Under the pieces are notes generated by a model. It was given only the letters and a program-made list of their open reading frames with translations, had not been told where the DNA came from and ran no database searches. Below, in pieces: positions 8,067 through 16,191 of a stretch of 64,000 nucleotides of DNA. A program made the translations under genes and the position numbers. Every line of letters begins with the position of its first letter. Within the stretch, counting starts at the first letter, position 1. Origin of the DNA: JAVDCA01 sp963819385 (GTDB lineage: Bacteria > Pseudomonadota > Alphaproteobacteria > Rhizobiales > Xanthobacteraceae); assembly GCA_963819385.1 (NCBI GenBank), contig CAWFVV010000006.1, positions 1,426,001 to 1,490,000 on the forward strand. Direction: 5' to 3'.

Positions 8067-8698
8067 GCGGCCGCCTCGCCGGCGCCGGGCGCCGACGCCA
8101 CGGCCGTGTACTCGCCGTCGTGAACCGTGGCTTGGACCGTGGCCTGGACGGCGGCCATCTGGGTCGCGGCGGCAAGCTGCTCGGCGAGCTCGGCGCGATG
8201 CTGGGCGATTTCGCGCAGCGTCGCGGCGCGGCGCGCCATGGCCGCCCCGATCAGCCGCTCGATCCGGTCGAACTCGTTGATGTGCTTCGCGAACGCGCTT
8301 CCCATCACGGCATCCAGCGTGAGCCCGGCGGTTTCGAGTCGCTCCCTGACATCGCCGAGCGCGGTCGGCTCACGCGTGGCCCAGCGCTGCGACAGGGTAA
8401 ACGACTTGATCTCGCCAAGCCCCGAGAGCACGGCCTGCATCCCGTCGGGCGCAGACGCGGCGAGGAAGCCTGCCTTGTAGCGCCGCAGGCGCAACACCTC
8501 CCAGGCGTCGTCGGCCACGTCGCGCACCCACAGGTCCTCGATCACGCCGTTCGGTTTGACGGCCGCGGCGACACGGGCGAGGAGATCGTCGTAAGTCGCC
8601 GGATCCTCGCCGGCGGCAAGCGGGGCAGGCTGTGCGAGCGCGAGCGCGGTCGAGGGGGTGGAAACGCTGGGAAGGGAAGAATCGCATGGAGCAGTCAT
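8063..8698 (-). CDS. Hypothetical Ala-rich protein coupled to the downstream small gene
   Basis: 211 residues starting at MTAPCDSS, with an AGGAG seven bases upstream; longer readings lack a ribosome site. The middle (DLWVRDVADDAWEVLRLRRY, FNEFDRIERLIGAAMARR-like segment) is helical and charged, and the C-terminus is an Ala/Gln/Val-rich tail (LAEQLAAATQMAAVQATVQA). No enzymatic motif is seen. It forms an ATGA-coupled pair with the gene at 7656-8066, so the two products probably act together. Confidence 0.65.
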   Translation of the reverse strand: MTAPCDSSLPSVSTPSTALALAQPAPLAAGEDPATYDDLLARVAAAVKPNGVIEDLWVRDVADDAWEVLRLRRYKAGFLAASAPDGMQAVLSGLGEIKSFTLSQRWATREPTALGDVRERLETAGLTLDAVMGSAFAKHINEFDRIERLIGAAMARRAATLREIAQHRAELAEQLAAATQMAAVQATVQATVHDGEYTAVASAPGAGEAAA

Positions 8699-8985
8699 GG
8701 GGGTCTCCTGGGTTGCATTTTCTCCAAGTACCCGACGGCTAAAGGCAATGACGGGAGGACGCAAGAACAAAAAGAGAACATGCAAGGGGCGCGGGAGGCA
8801 CGCCCGGCGCGCGCAAGGGGCGATTTCCGCGGGATCGGCCGGGAGGGGGCTCCCTTCATACGGAGGAGGTCGACAACTCGATCCCAGTATCGCTCACCGG
8901 CCTTCGCTCGCCTCGCGACCTACGGCTCGGCAGGCGGAGTACCAAAAGATCGGCCCGCGAAGTCACGAAGGGCAATCCTTGCTAA

Positions 8986-9050
8986 ACGCGCCTGACTCAA
9001 AATCAGGTGGCCGCAAGGTCGTGCTGGTTCGAGTCCGGCCAGGGGCACCA
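8986..9050 (+). pseudogene. 5'-truncated tRNA-Leu(CAA) fragment
   Basis: The 65 bases run from ACGCGCCTGAC through the anticodon loop CTCAAAA, the variable arm, the T-loop GGTTCGAGTCC and the acceptor AGGGGCACCA. A leucine tRNA would need about 22 more 5' bases beginning TGCCCCTGG; these are replaced by unrelated sequence, so no acceptor stem can form. Such 3' halves are typical scars of integration or excision at a tRNA gene. Confidence 0.8.
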
Positions 9051-9438
9051 AGGCGATTGTCGAGATTTGGCACGGTCTTCTTAGTCGCGCCGCGTTGGCC
9101 GCTCTCGCCACTGCATCTTGCGGGATAGACGCGCCTGACAAAAGATCAGATAGCTTCAGAAATTGACGCGATTTTCTCAAGTCACTGCTGACGATACTCG
9201 ATTTAAAAGACTTACACACTCGATACACGCAGCGAGCAGCCTTTGGAGAGGGGGCGCTATTCCCAGAAGCAGTGCGGGTTCGAATCCGACCGACTGGACC
9301 AACCACCACAATGCGCAATCGGCGACCAGGACATGATCGTCATCCTGGCGTTCAGGTCAGGCGACCCGGCTAACCACGCGTCGCACGAGCGGCGGCGCTG
9401 CAATGACCACGGCCAATCGGGCGAAGAGTCTCAAAATG
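9051..9438. other. Gap with a degenerate second copy of the tRNA-Leu segment
   Basis: At 9129-9149 the sequence ACGCGCCTGACAAAAGATCAG repeats 18 of 21 bases of the tRNA fragment start at 8986. At 9270-9300 a T-loop-like GGGTTCGAATCC and a terminal GGACCA resemble another tRNA 3' end, but the stems do not pair. Together with 8699-8985, which I cannot assign, this looks like a decayed integration site. No integrase gene is recognisable. Confidence 0.5.
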
Positions 9439-10317
9439 TCATCGGCGCGCGACCTTGCTTCGCACCGGCTCGGCCAGCGATGCCACCAGATGGTCGGCAA
9501 GCAGCGTTGCGGCGCGCGACAGTTTTTGCGCCCGATGCAGCCGAATTTCTGCGCCCGGCAGCGGCGGCAGACCGTCGCGCCCCGAAAGGCGCCGCAGTCT
9601 TGATGGAAACGTCCCCGATTTGAACACAGTCACCGCAAGGCCCTGCGCCGCGATCGCCTCGACCGCCGCAAGGCTGTGGCTGACGAAGGCGAGCCGCCAC
9701 GTCCGGTTCGCCTCGTCCAGCGCCTGCATGGCCCAGCTGCGGAACAGACAGCCGCGCGGATAGAGCGCCACCGGAAGCGGGTCCAGCTCCTCCACGCGAT
9801 GCGCGGCGCTCGCCGCCCACACCGCCTGCTCGCGTCGCAGCAACTCGCCCTCGGAATGTCCTTCCCGATGCATGGCAATGACGATGTCGTAGGTCTTGCC
9901 GAGCCGGTCGGTCATGGTGGACGTCAGCCCCGTCTCCATCTCGACGTCGATCAGCGGATAGTTGGCGATGAAGCTCGCAAGCAGCGGCGGCACGAGGATC
10001 GTTCCGTAGTCATCCATCACACCGAGCCGAACGCGTCCCTCCACCCTGTGCTCGCGGATGCGACCCACCGCCTCCTCGTTCAGGCTGAGGATGCGCCGCG
10101 CGTAGCCGAGCAACTGCTCGCCCGCCACGCTCAAATCGAGGTTCGGCTTGGTCCGGTGAAACAGCTCCGCCTGGAGCTGCTCCTCGAGCCGCTTCACCTG
10201 CATGCTCACGGCCGACTGCGTCCGGTTCAGCGTCGTGGCCGCCCGAGTGAACGAGCGATGGTCCGCCACCGCGAGGAAGGCCTGCAGGAGATCCGGGTCC
10301 AGGGTCGGCGCCATCAT
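9439..10317 (-). CDS. LysR-family transcriptional regulator
   Basis: 292 residues. The N-terminal winged helix-turn-helix reads DLLQAFLAVADHRSFTRAAT followed by LNRTQSAVSMQVKRLEEQL and LFHRT; the remainder is the periplasmic-binding-like effector domain (RVRLGVMDDYGT, YDIVIAMHREG, GLAVTVF). GTG at 10320 and ATGs at 10317 and 10314 are possible starts. It is divergent from the DMT transporter gene across about 90 bp with an inverted repeat, the usual layout for a LysR regulator controlling its neighbour. The inducer is unknown. Confidence 0.92.
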   Translation of the reverse strand: MMAPTLDPDLLQAFLAVADHRSFTRAATTLNRTQSAVSMQVKRLEEQLQAELFHRTKPNLDLSVAGEQLLGYARRILSLNEEAVGRIREHRVEGRVRLGVMDDYGTILVPPLLASFIANYPLIDVEMETGLTSTMTDRLGKTYDIVIAMHREGHSEGELLRREQAVWAASAAHRVEELDPLPVALYPRGCLFRSWAMQALDEANRTWRLAFVSHSLAAVEAIAAQGLAVTVFKSGTFPSRLRRLSGRDGLPPLPGAEIRLHRAQKLSRAATLLADHLVASLAEPVRSKVARR

Positions 10318-10320
10318 CAC

Positions 10321-10341
10321 GATCCGTGATTATGTGGATCA
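10321..10341. promoter_or_regulatory. Candidate LysR operator
   Basis: Nested dyads TGAT-N7-ATCA (10327-10341) and GATCC-N10-GGATC (10321-10340) lie just upstream of the LysR start codon in the divergent gap. Size and symmetry fit a LysR regulator site. Confidence 0.4.
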
Positions 10342-10407
10342 GTTAAATTCCATTCCTTGATTATCGCGCAGCCCCTACGGTCGCAACCCTGGAGCACAGG
10401 ATCGGCG

Positions 10408-11337
10408 ATGACCGAGGTTTGGGGCGTGCTAGCTGCGGTGATTTCGAGCGCGCTCGGCGGTACGTCGATCGGCGCGACGCGGTTTCTGGTCGACGCCATC
10501 GATCCGCTGGCGATCGGCTCGTTCCGCTTCGGCATGGGCTTCCTGCTGCTGTTGCCGGTGGCGCTGGTGCAGGGCCATCGCTGGCCGACGCGGCATGATT
10601 GGCCGGCGGTCGCAGGCCTCGGCCTGCTCTTCTATGCGGTGTTTCCGATCCTGTTCAACGCGTCGCTGATCCTCACCACCGCGGCGCGCGGTGCCCTGGC
10701 GCTGTCGACGCTGCCCTTGCTGACGATGCTGGTCGGCGCGGCGCTCGGCAGCGAGCCGTTGACGGCGCGCAAGAGCGCCGGAGTCCTGATCGCGATCTCA
10801 GGGGTGTCCATCGCGCTGCTGAGCGGCCTCGCCGCGGCGCCCGACGGCGCGTGGCGCGGCGACCTTCTGATGGTCGCCGCCGCGCTGTGCATGGCGTTCT
10901 ACAGCATCTGGTCCAAACCCGTGATCCGCCGCTCCGGCCCCATTCCCTTCACGACGCTGGCGATGGCGGCCGGCGCGAGCGTCCTCGTCATCCTCTCGAA
11001 GCTCCACGGCAGCTTCGCGCCGGTCGAAGCCTTCGGCCCGCCGCAGTGGCTCGGCGTGCTCTATCTCGGAGCTTTCGGCAGCGCGTTGACCTTCTATCTG
11101 TGGTCCTTCGCGCTCGAGCGAACCACGCCGACCCGTGTCGCGATCTCCGTCACCGTCAATCCGGTCGCGGCCTCGCTGGTCGGCGCGACATTGCTGGGCG
11201 AGCCGCTGCGCTGGAATCTCGTGGCCGGCATCGTGACGGTGTTCATCGGGATCTGGATCGCGACCGGGCAATCGGGTCGCTGGTCAACAGGACTTTGGTC
11301 AACGCTTGGCAGAGGAAAGCCGAGCGTCGGGAGCTGA
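10408..11337 (+). CDS. EamA/DMT-superfamily transporter
   Basis: 309 residues, about ten transmembrane helices in two repeated EamA halves: GVLAAVISSALGGTSIGATR opens the first, LLMVAAALCMAFYSIWSKPV the second, ending TPTRVAISVTVNPVAASLVG and LVAGIVTVFIGIWIAT. Such inner-membrane proteins export amino acids, nucleosides or other metabolites. The start MTEVWGVL was chosen over a reading 51 bases longer because an AGGA lies seven bases upstream and homologues begin at the first helix. It heads a probable three-gene unit with the MFS and hydrolase genes and is divergent from the LysR gene. Confidence 0.85.
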   Translation: MTEVWGVLAAVISSALGGTSIGATRFLVDAIDPLAIGSFRFGMGFLLLLPVALVQGHRWPTRHDWPAVAGLGLLFYAVFPILFNASLILTTAARGALALSTLPLLTMLVGAALGSEPLTARKSAGVLIAISGVSIALLSGLAAAPDGAWRGDLLMVAAALCMAFYSIWSKPVIRRSGPIPFTTLAMAAGASVLVILSKLHGSFAPVEAFGPPQWLGVLYLGAFGSALTFYLWSFALERTTPTRVAISVTVNPVAASLVGATLLGEPLRWNLVAGIVTVFIGIWIATGQSGRWSTGLWSTLGRGKPSVGS

Positions 11338-12624
11338 ATGATGGAAGCGTATGTCGGCGGAAAGCACGAGATCGGTGACGTTGCGATAGCACGGCGGCGC
11401 TCGCAGCAGCGCGGCCGGCGCGTGGTCGTCGGCGCCTTCGGCGTGATGTTCGTGATGTTCGGCACTATCAACAGCTTCTCGCCGTTCTTCGCCTCGCTGC
11501 AAGAGACATTCACGGCGCAGCGGGGGGCGATCGCGCTCATTTACTCGATTGCCGCTCCGCTCTATTTCCTTCTCGGTCTGGTCAGTGGCCCGCTCGCAGA
11601 CCGTCTCGGGCCGCGCCGGGTTGCGTTGATCGGCGTCCTGCTCGGAGGAGCCGGCTTGTTGTTCGCCGCACAGGCGACAGCGCTTTGGCAGATATATCTG
11701 GGGTTCGGTGTCGGCGTCGGCAGCGGCGTCGGCTTTGCCTATGTGCCCGCGATTGCCGCCGTGCAACGCTGGTATCTCAGGGGGCGCGGCACTGCCTCTG
11801 GTCTCGCCGTCGCGGGCATCGGCCTCGGCACGCTCGCCGTGCCGTTGGTCGCGGCACCCCTCATCTCCTGGGTGGGCTGGCGGGGTGCGTGGTCAGTCTT
11901 TGCTGTGCTGATGATCGTCGTCGCTGGAGGCGCAGCGCTGCTGCTCGATCGGGGTCCGGAGCGCTATGGCTGGCTGCCCGATGGCGGTGTTGCCGATTCT
12001 TCGGCGGAGCATCAGAGAACGGCGCTGGCAGGCTGGAGCATCAAAGGCGCGATCCGGTCCCGCCCGTTTTGTCTCCTCTATGTCGGCTTGGTCTTTGCAA
12101 GCGTCGGCGCCTTCGTCCCCTTCGTCCATCTCGTTCCGTACGCGGAGGATCACGGCATCCCTCATACCTCGGCGGTTGCAATCTTCAGCATGCTCGGCAT
12201 CGGCAGCACCGGCGGGCGCTTCGCCATCGGCGGCATCGCCGACCGGATCGGCCGGGGACGGTCACTGGCTCTCGTGTTCTTTGGCCTCGCCGCAATGCTG
12301 CTGTGGTGGCTCGCCGCCACTAGTGTGTGGCAACTCACGATCTTCGCGCTGGTGTTCGGGATTTGCCAGGGTGGTTTCGTTGCGCTCTATCCGGCGCTGA
12401 CTGTCGATTATTTCGGCGGGCGCAACGCCAGCAGTATCATCGGTATTCTGTACACAGCCGGGGCCATCGGCACGCTCGCCGGACCGAAGCTCGCCGGCGA
12501 TGGCTTCGATCTCTTCCACAGCTATTCGCTGCCGATCGCGGTCAGCGCCGGCTGCGCCCTTGTTGCTGCAATCTTCATACTGCTGCTGCCGAAGCCGGCA
12601 ATCGTCCAGGACCCCGGAGTTTGA
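11338..12624 (+). CDS. MFS transporter, monocarboxylate/oxalate-formate antiporter-like
   Basis: 428 residues with twelve hydrophobic helices and the MFS loop motif GPLADRLGPRR after helix 2, repeated as GGIADRIGRGR in the second half. FGVGVGSGVGFAYVPAIAAVQRW resembles the oxalate/formate and monocarboxylate group. The start follows directly on the TGA of the DMT gene with a GGGAG just upstream, and the hydrolase gene begins three bases after its stop. The unit may take up, process and export one class of small organic acid or ester (inference). Confidence 0.85.
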   Translation: MMEAYVGGKHEIGDVAIARRRSQQRGRRVVVGAFGVMFVMFGTINSFSPFFASLQETFTAQRGAIALIYSIAAPLYFLLGLVSGPLADRLGPRRVALIGVLLGGAGLLFAAQATALWQIYLGFGVGVGSGVGFAYVPAIAAVQRWYLRGRGTASGLAVAGIGLGTLAVPLVAAPLISWVGWRGAWSVFAVLMIVVAGGAALLLDRGPERYGWLPDGGVADSSAEHQRTALAGWSIKGAIRSRPFCLLYVGLVFASVGAFVPFVHLVPYAEDHGIPHTSAVAIFSMLGIGSTGGRFAIGGIADRIGRGRSLALVFFGLAAMLLWWLAATSVWQLTIFALVFGICQGGFVALYPALTVDYFGGRNASSIIGILYTAGAIGTLAGPKLAGDGFDLFHSYSLPIAVSAGCALVAAIFILLLPKPAIVQDPGV

Positions 12625-12627
12625 AAC

Positions 12628-13524
12628 ATGAGCATGGTCGACACCAGGCATAGCTTCGTAACCGTACGCGGTGTTCGTCATCACGTCGCGGAGGCAGGCT
12701 CGGGTCCACCGCTGATGCTGCTGCACGGCTGGCCCGAGTTCTGGGCAGCATGGGAGCCGATCTTCGCGCGCCTCGCCGACCGCTACCGGCTCATAGCACC
12801 TGACTTTCGTGGATTCGGAGAGAGCGAGAACCCGCACCCCACGCCGACCGACACCGTTAACGCCGCCTCTCTTGCCGAGGACATCATCGCGCTGTTGGAC
12901 GCCATGGAGATCGATCGCTGCGGCCTCGTTGGTCACGACGTCGGCTCCAATGTGATGCAGATTCTCGGGGCGAGATGCCCGGAGCGGGCGACGGGCCTGT
13001 TCTTCTTCAATTGCGCGACGCCCGGCGTAGGTGGCCGCTGGAACGAACCGGGTCACATCAATCAGATCTGGTACCAGAGCTTCCACCAAATGCATTACGC
13101 GGCGGCGTTGGTGGCCTCCTCACGCGAGACCTGCCGGGCGCATATCGGCTATTTCCTCCGCCACTGGTCGCACCAAAAGGATGCTTTCGACGCCGTTCTG
13201 GAGCGATGGGTCGACAACTTCATGCGGCCGGGCAACATGCAAGGCGGCTTCAACTGGTACATCGGCCAGAATGCCGGCCGCCTGGCTGTCATGGCAGGCA
13301 CTGCGCAGAGGCCGCCGCGGATTATGGTCCCAACTCGCGTTCTCTGGGGGCGCCATGATCCCATTCTCAAATCCGATTGGGCCGATGTCCTGGACCAGTA
13401 TTTCACCAACGTCGAGGTATCCTTCGCCGAGGATGCGGGTCACTTTGTGCACTACGAGTGCCCGGACTTGGCCGCGCGAGAGATCGACAGATTCTTCTCT
13501 GGACTGGCGCAGAGAAAGGAGTGA
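12628..13524 (+). CDS. Alpha/beta hydrolase, haloacetate dehalogenase/epoxide hydrolase-like
   Basis: 298 residues with the HGWPEFW oxyanion motif, DFRGFGESENP, nucleophile elbow GHDVGS (aspartate nucleophile as in dehalogenases and epoxide hydrolases rather than the serine of esterases), and AGHFVHYE supplying the catalytic histidine. The cap region PGHINQIWYQSFHQMHYA is variable in this family, so the substrate is not determined. It is the third gene of a tight unit with two transporters (gap 3 bp, GGAG eight bases upstream). Confidence 0.85.
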   Translation: MSMVDTRHSFVTVRGVRHHVAEAGSGPPLMLLHGWPEFWAAWEPIFARLADRYRLIAPDFRGFGESENPHPTPTDTVNAASLAEDIIALLDAMEIDRCGLVGHDVGSNVMQILGARCPERATGLFFFNCATPGVGGRWNEPGHINQIWYQSFHQMHYAAALVASSRETCRAHIGYFLRHWSHQKDAFDAVLERWVDNFMRPGNMQGGFNWYIGQNAGRLAVMAGTAQRPPRIMVPTRVLWGRHDPILKSDWADVLDQYFTNVEVSFAEDAGHFVHYECPDLAAREIDRFFSGLAQRKE

Positions 13525-14024
13525 AGTAAAAGAAAGACACGCATCGGCATCACGGCAGGGGTCGGCCCGGAGATCACGGCCAACTCAAGTGCGGCCGATG
13601 TCCATGATCCCTGGCATCTAAGCGGGCCCGTCTCGGGCCAGCGTCAACCGCGCTGGATCACGAAAGTCCCTAACAATCCCGGCACGGCGTCCGCGCGTCA
13701 GGTCGTGTAGTAGGGGACGAACAACTGGTCCTTTGGCAGCAGGGGCTCCAGTCCGCCGGACTTGGCGGCCGCTACTCCCGCACACAAATGTTGCGTGCCG
13801 ACCCGTAGCGTGACCTCGCGCTGGTGATCGCGCCGCGTCGCCTCGTCGACGCGTCCAGTCCGCTTCACCTCAGATAGCGGCGCAAGAGCGGACGTGGCAG
13901 GATGTCGGCTCGGTGCCAACAGCCGACATCATCGCGGCTCTCACGCGGACGATACCGGTACGAAGCGACGACGTTCAGGCGAGTGCCAGAGTTGGGCTGT
14001 CCGCCGTTATCTGCGCGTCGATCG
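13525..14024. other. Gene-poor gap with possible remnant
   Basis: A minus-strand open frame at 13698-13919 ends in SGGLEPLLPKDQLFVPYYTT and could be the tail of a vanished gene, but I cannot place it in any family. The stretch TGTCGGCTCGGTGCCAACAG near 13903 faintly resembles the dispersed repeat at 19563 and 20861. Nothing else is recognised. Confidence 0.4.
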
Positions 14025-14993
14025 CTAGACCTTTGCGCCGGAGAACTTGACGACCCTCGCCCACTTCTCGGTTTCGTCGGCAATGAGCTGGCCGAAGTCG
14101 GCGGGCGTCCCCTGAATGATGTCGCCACCCATTTTGGAAAACCGCGTCCTGATGTTCTGATCGGCGAGACCGCGGTTGATTTCCTTGTTGAGCAAATTCA
14201 CTGCCTCGACCGGAGTGTCTTTGGGTGCGCCGATGCCGAACCAAGCGCTTGATTCGAAGCCCGGCAGGAATTCGGCGACCGCGGGAATGCCCGGCACGTG
14301 CTCTGACCGCTTCGCCGAGGTCACCGCCAAAGCCCGCAGCGTGCCATCTTTGACGAGTTCGCGAGCTGCGGCCGTGATCATAACCTGCACCTGGCCGGAC
14401 AACAGGTCGTTCAGCGCCGCCGCGGCGCCGTGATACGGTACGTGAGTCATGTTGATTCCTGACATCATTTTGAATAGCTCGCCCGCCAAGTGGGGCGCCG
14501 TGCCGACTCCCGGAGAGGCGAAGCTGAGCTTGTTCGGGTTGGCTTTGGCGTATGCAATCAACTCTGGGACGGTTGTGGCCGGAACCGATGGATGGACGAC
14601 GACGATTTGGGGTTGCCGAACGATGCTCGCGATCGGCGCTATATCGCGCATGAAATTAAATTTGAGGTTCTCGTAAAGAGTTGCGTTGATCGCAGCCGAG
14701 GCGGCGACCATAAGAAGGGTGTGGCCGTCCGCTGGTGAGCGAACGACCATTTCGGTGCCGAGGTTGCTTCCGGCTCCTGGACGATCCTCGATCACGAAGG
14801 GCTGAGCGAGGTGCTCCGACAACCACTGGGCCATGACGCGACCGACGATATCGGTCAAATCGCCTGCCGCGGAACCGACGACAATTCGGACCGGCCGAGC
14901 GGGATAGCTCTCGGCGACCGCGATGCGCGACATCGCAGGAAGCGCCACTGCGCTGGTCGCCATTTGAAGAAATCGCCGACGTGGAAAATTCAT
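14025..14993 (-). CDS. TctC/Bug-family receptor with Tat-type signal
   Basis: 322 residues. The leader MNFPRRRFLQMATSAVALPA carries RRRFL, pointing to twin-arginine export. The mature part opens SYPARPVRIVVG and contains RPGAGSNLGTEMVVRSPADG, INATLYENLKFNFMRDIAPI and HVPYHGAAAALNDLLSGQVQ. It is closely related to the receptor at 18541-19530, with most of these blocks shared almost word for word. It lies 49 bp downstream of the gentisate-dioxygenase-like gene on the same strand, so it may deliver that enzyme's aromatic acid. No permease subunits are nearby. Confidence 0.92.
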   Translation of the reverse strand: MNFPRRRFLQMATSAVALPAMSRIAVAESYPARPVRIVVGSAAGDLTDIVGRVMAQWLSEHLAQPFVIEDRPGAGSNLGTEMVVRSPADGHTLLMVAASAAINATLYENLKFNFMRDIAPIASIVRQPQIVVVHPSVPATTVPELIAYAKANPNKLSFASPGVGTAPHLAGELFKMMSGINMTHVPYHGAAAALNDLLSGQVQVMITAAARELVKDGTLRALAVTSAKRSEHVPGIPAVAEFLPGFESSAWFGIGAPKDTPVEAVNLLNKEINRGLADQNIRTRFSKMGGDIIQGTPADFGQLIADETEKWARVVKFSGAKV

Positions 14994-15042
14994 GGTTCTT
15001 CTCCGCTTCGGGGGCTGGGAGATTTTTCGCTGGATTGGCGGA

Positions 15043-16077
15043 CTAAGGCGCCCGCTCTTCGACGCGGTCGAGTGCGAATGCTCTGAAGATTGGCTCGTCC
15101 GTGACCGTGAAGAGGATCGCGTCGCCGTCGAGCACCTGGTGCTGATGCCAAGTCCACGATGGAAGGGAAAACGTATCGTGCGCTCCCCAGGTCATCGTCT
15201 TTTCGCCGGCCACGGTCCGTCCTCTTCCTGACACGACGTGCACCACGGTGTTCCAGGTGTGGCGGTGACGGCCAAATTGCCACCCTGCGACAAGACGGTG
15301 CATGCGGCATTGCATGGTCGGCAGTGTCGAGCCGCCGTTGATCGGGTTGACGAATTCAAGCGTCGTCCCGTCACATGAATCCGCCTCCGCGACCGGTATT
15401 TCTCTCAGGATCGCGACCGACTCGGCCGCGCTGTAGTGGAACGGGACGCCGGCTCGCGGTGCATGCGTGCCAGCAGGGCGTGCCGGCCCGGTCATCCGAC
15501 GTCCATGACCCTCGGGTCGAACAATCGCTTGGCTGCGATCATCGAAAGCTTCGAAGAAGAGACCATTGAGCGTGCGCACGAACGGGAAATCGAGCACGTC
15601 GAGCCAAACTATGGGATTGCTCGAAAGATTTCCGTGGTCGTGCCAGGTTCCCTGCGGAGTTAGCACGAGATCGCCAGGTAGCAAGACATAGCGTTCGCCG
15701 TCGACCGTCGTATATCCGGTGCTGCCCTCGATGACGAACCGTAGCGCCGCAGCGGAATGCCGGTGAGCGCGTGCGACTTCGCCCGGCAGCACCATCTGGA
15801 CCGAGGCTTGGATCGTTTCGGTCGTCGATCGCCACGGCAACCCCGGCGTACAAAGCCTCAATGATCGGCGCTCGGCGCCATCCTCGAGGTTCACGACTTC
15901 GCTCGCCTTGAACAGGTTTTCGTAGATGTCCTTCCAGTGCCAGAGATGTGCGTCGGCGCGCGGCTTCGGCTCTGGCGGGCTCACCCCGATGGTGTTCCAG
16001 TAGCCTTCAATCGAAAGTTGCGCCAGTTCGTGGTCGAGCTGCTCGACTGTCGGCGGCGCTGTCCTGGTGAATGCCAT
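15043..16077 (-). CDS. Gentisate 1,2-dioxygenase-like cupin ring-cleavage enzyme
   Basis: 344 residues with two cupin domains, as in gentisate and salicylate 1,2-dioxygenases. The N-terminal cupin has the iron-site HRH at residues 105-107 (VARAHRHSAAALRFVIEG) and WHDHGN at 145-150; the C-terminal cupin has FGRHRHTWNTVVHVVSGRG and WHQHQVLDG. LPWRSTTETIQASVQMVLPG is a typical family block. A strong AGGAGGG precedes the start. The order gdo-like then tctC, with a divergent LysR gene, describes a self-contained uptake and cleavage module; whether the substrate is gentisate or another salicylate is not decided. Confidence 0.85.
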   Translation of the reverse strand: MAFTRTAPPTVEQLDHELAQLSIEGYWNTIGVSPPEPKPRADAHLWHWKDIYENLFKASEVVNLEDGAERRSLRLCTPGLPWRSTTETIQASVQMVLPGEVARAHRHSAAALRFVIEGSTGYTTVDGERYVLLPGDLVLTPQGTWHDHGNLSSNPIVWLDVLDFPFVRTLNGLFFEAFDDRSQAIVRPEGHGRRMTGPARPAGTHAPRAGVPFHYSAAESVAILREIPVAEADSCDGTTLEFVNPINGGSTLPTMQCRMHRLVAGWQFGRHRHTWNTVVHVVSGRGRTVAGEKTMTWGAHDTFSLPSWTWHQHQVLDGDAILFTVTDEPIFRAFALDRVEERAP

Positions 16078-16130
16078 TCCGTCCCTCCTGCCTGCCGGGT
16101 CAGAGCCTGCAATTGAATTCGATTGTGACC

Positions 16131-16148
16131 ATAGCCCTGGTCGGCTAT
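16131..16148. promoter_or_regulatory. Candidate LysR operator (ATAGCC-N6-GGCTAT)
   Basis: A perfect 6-bp dyad with a 6-bp spacer, matching the T-N11-A form of LysR sites, in the 114-bp gap between the dioxygenase gene and the divergent LysR gene. It could control both promoters. Confidence 0.5.
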
Positions 16149-16191
16149 CGAGGGTACGCGGGATTTCGCGCTAACCATATAGGTGAGCCCT

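Noticed and set aside
8920..9060. Functional tRNA-Leu
   Set aside because: The 5' acceptor, D arm and about 22 bases are missing, so no cloverleaf can form.
8920..9318. Minus-strand open frame of 132 codons
   Set aside because: It is read antisense through the tRNA-Leu fragment (LAGLEPARPCGHLILS is the familiar reverse-tRNA artefact).
13698..13919. 73-codon minus-strand gene
   Set aside because: No ribosome site, no signal or fold, and no recognised family; kept only as a possible remnant.
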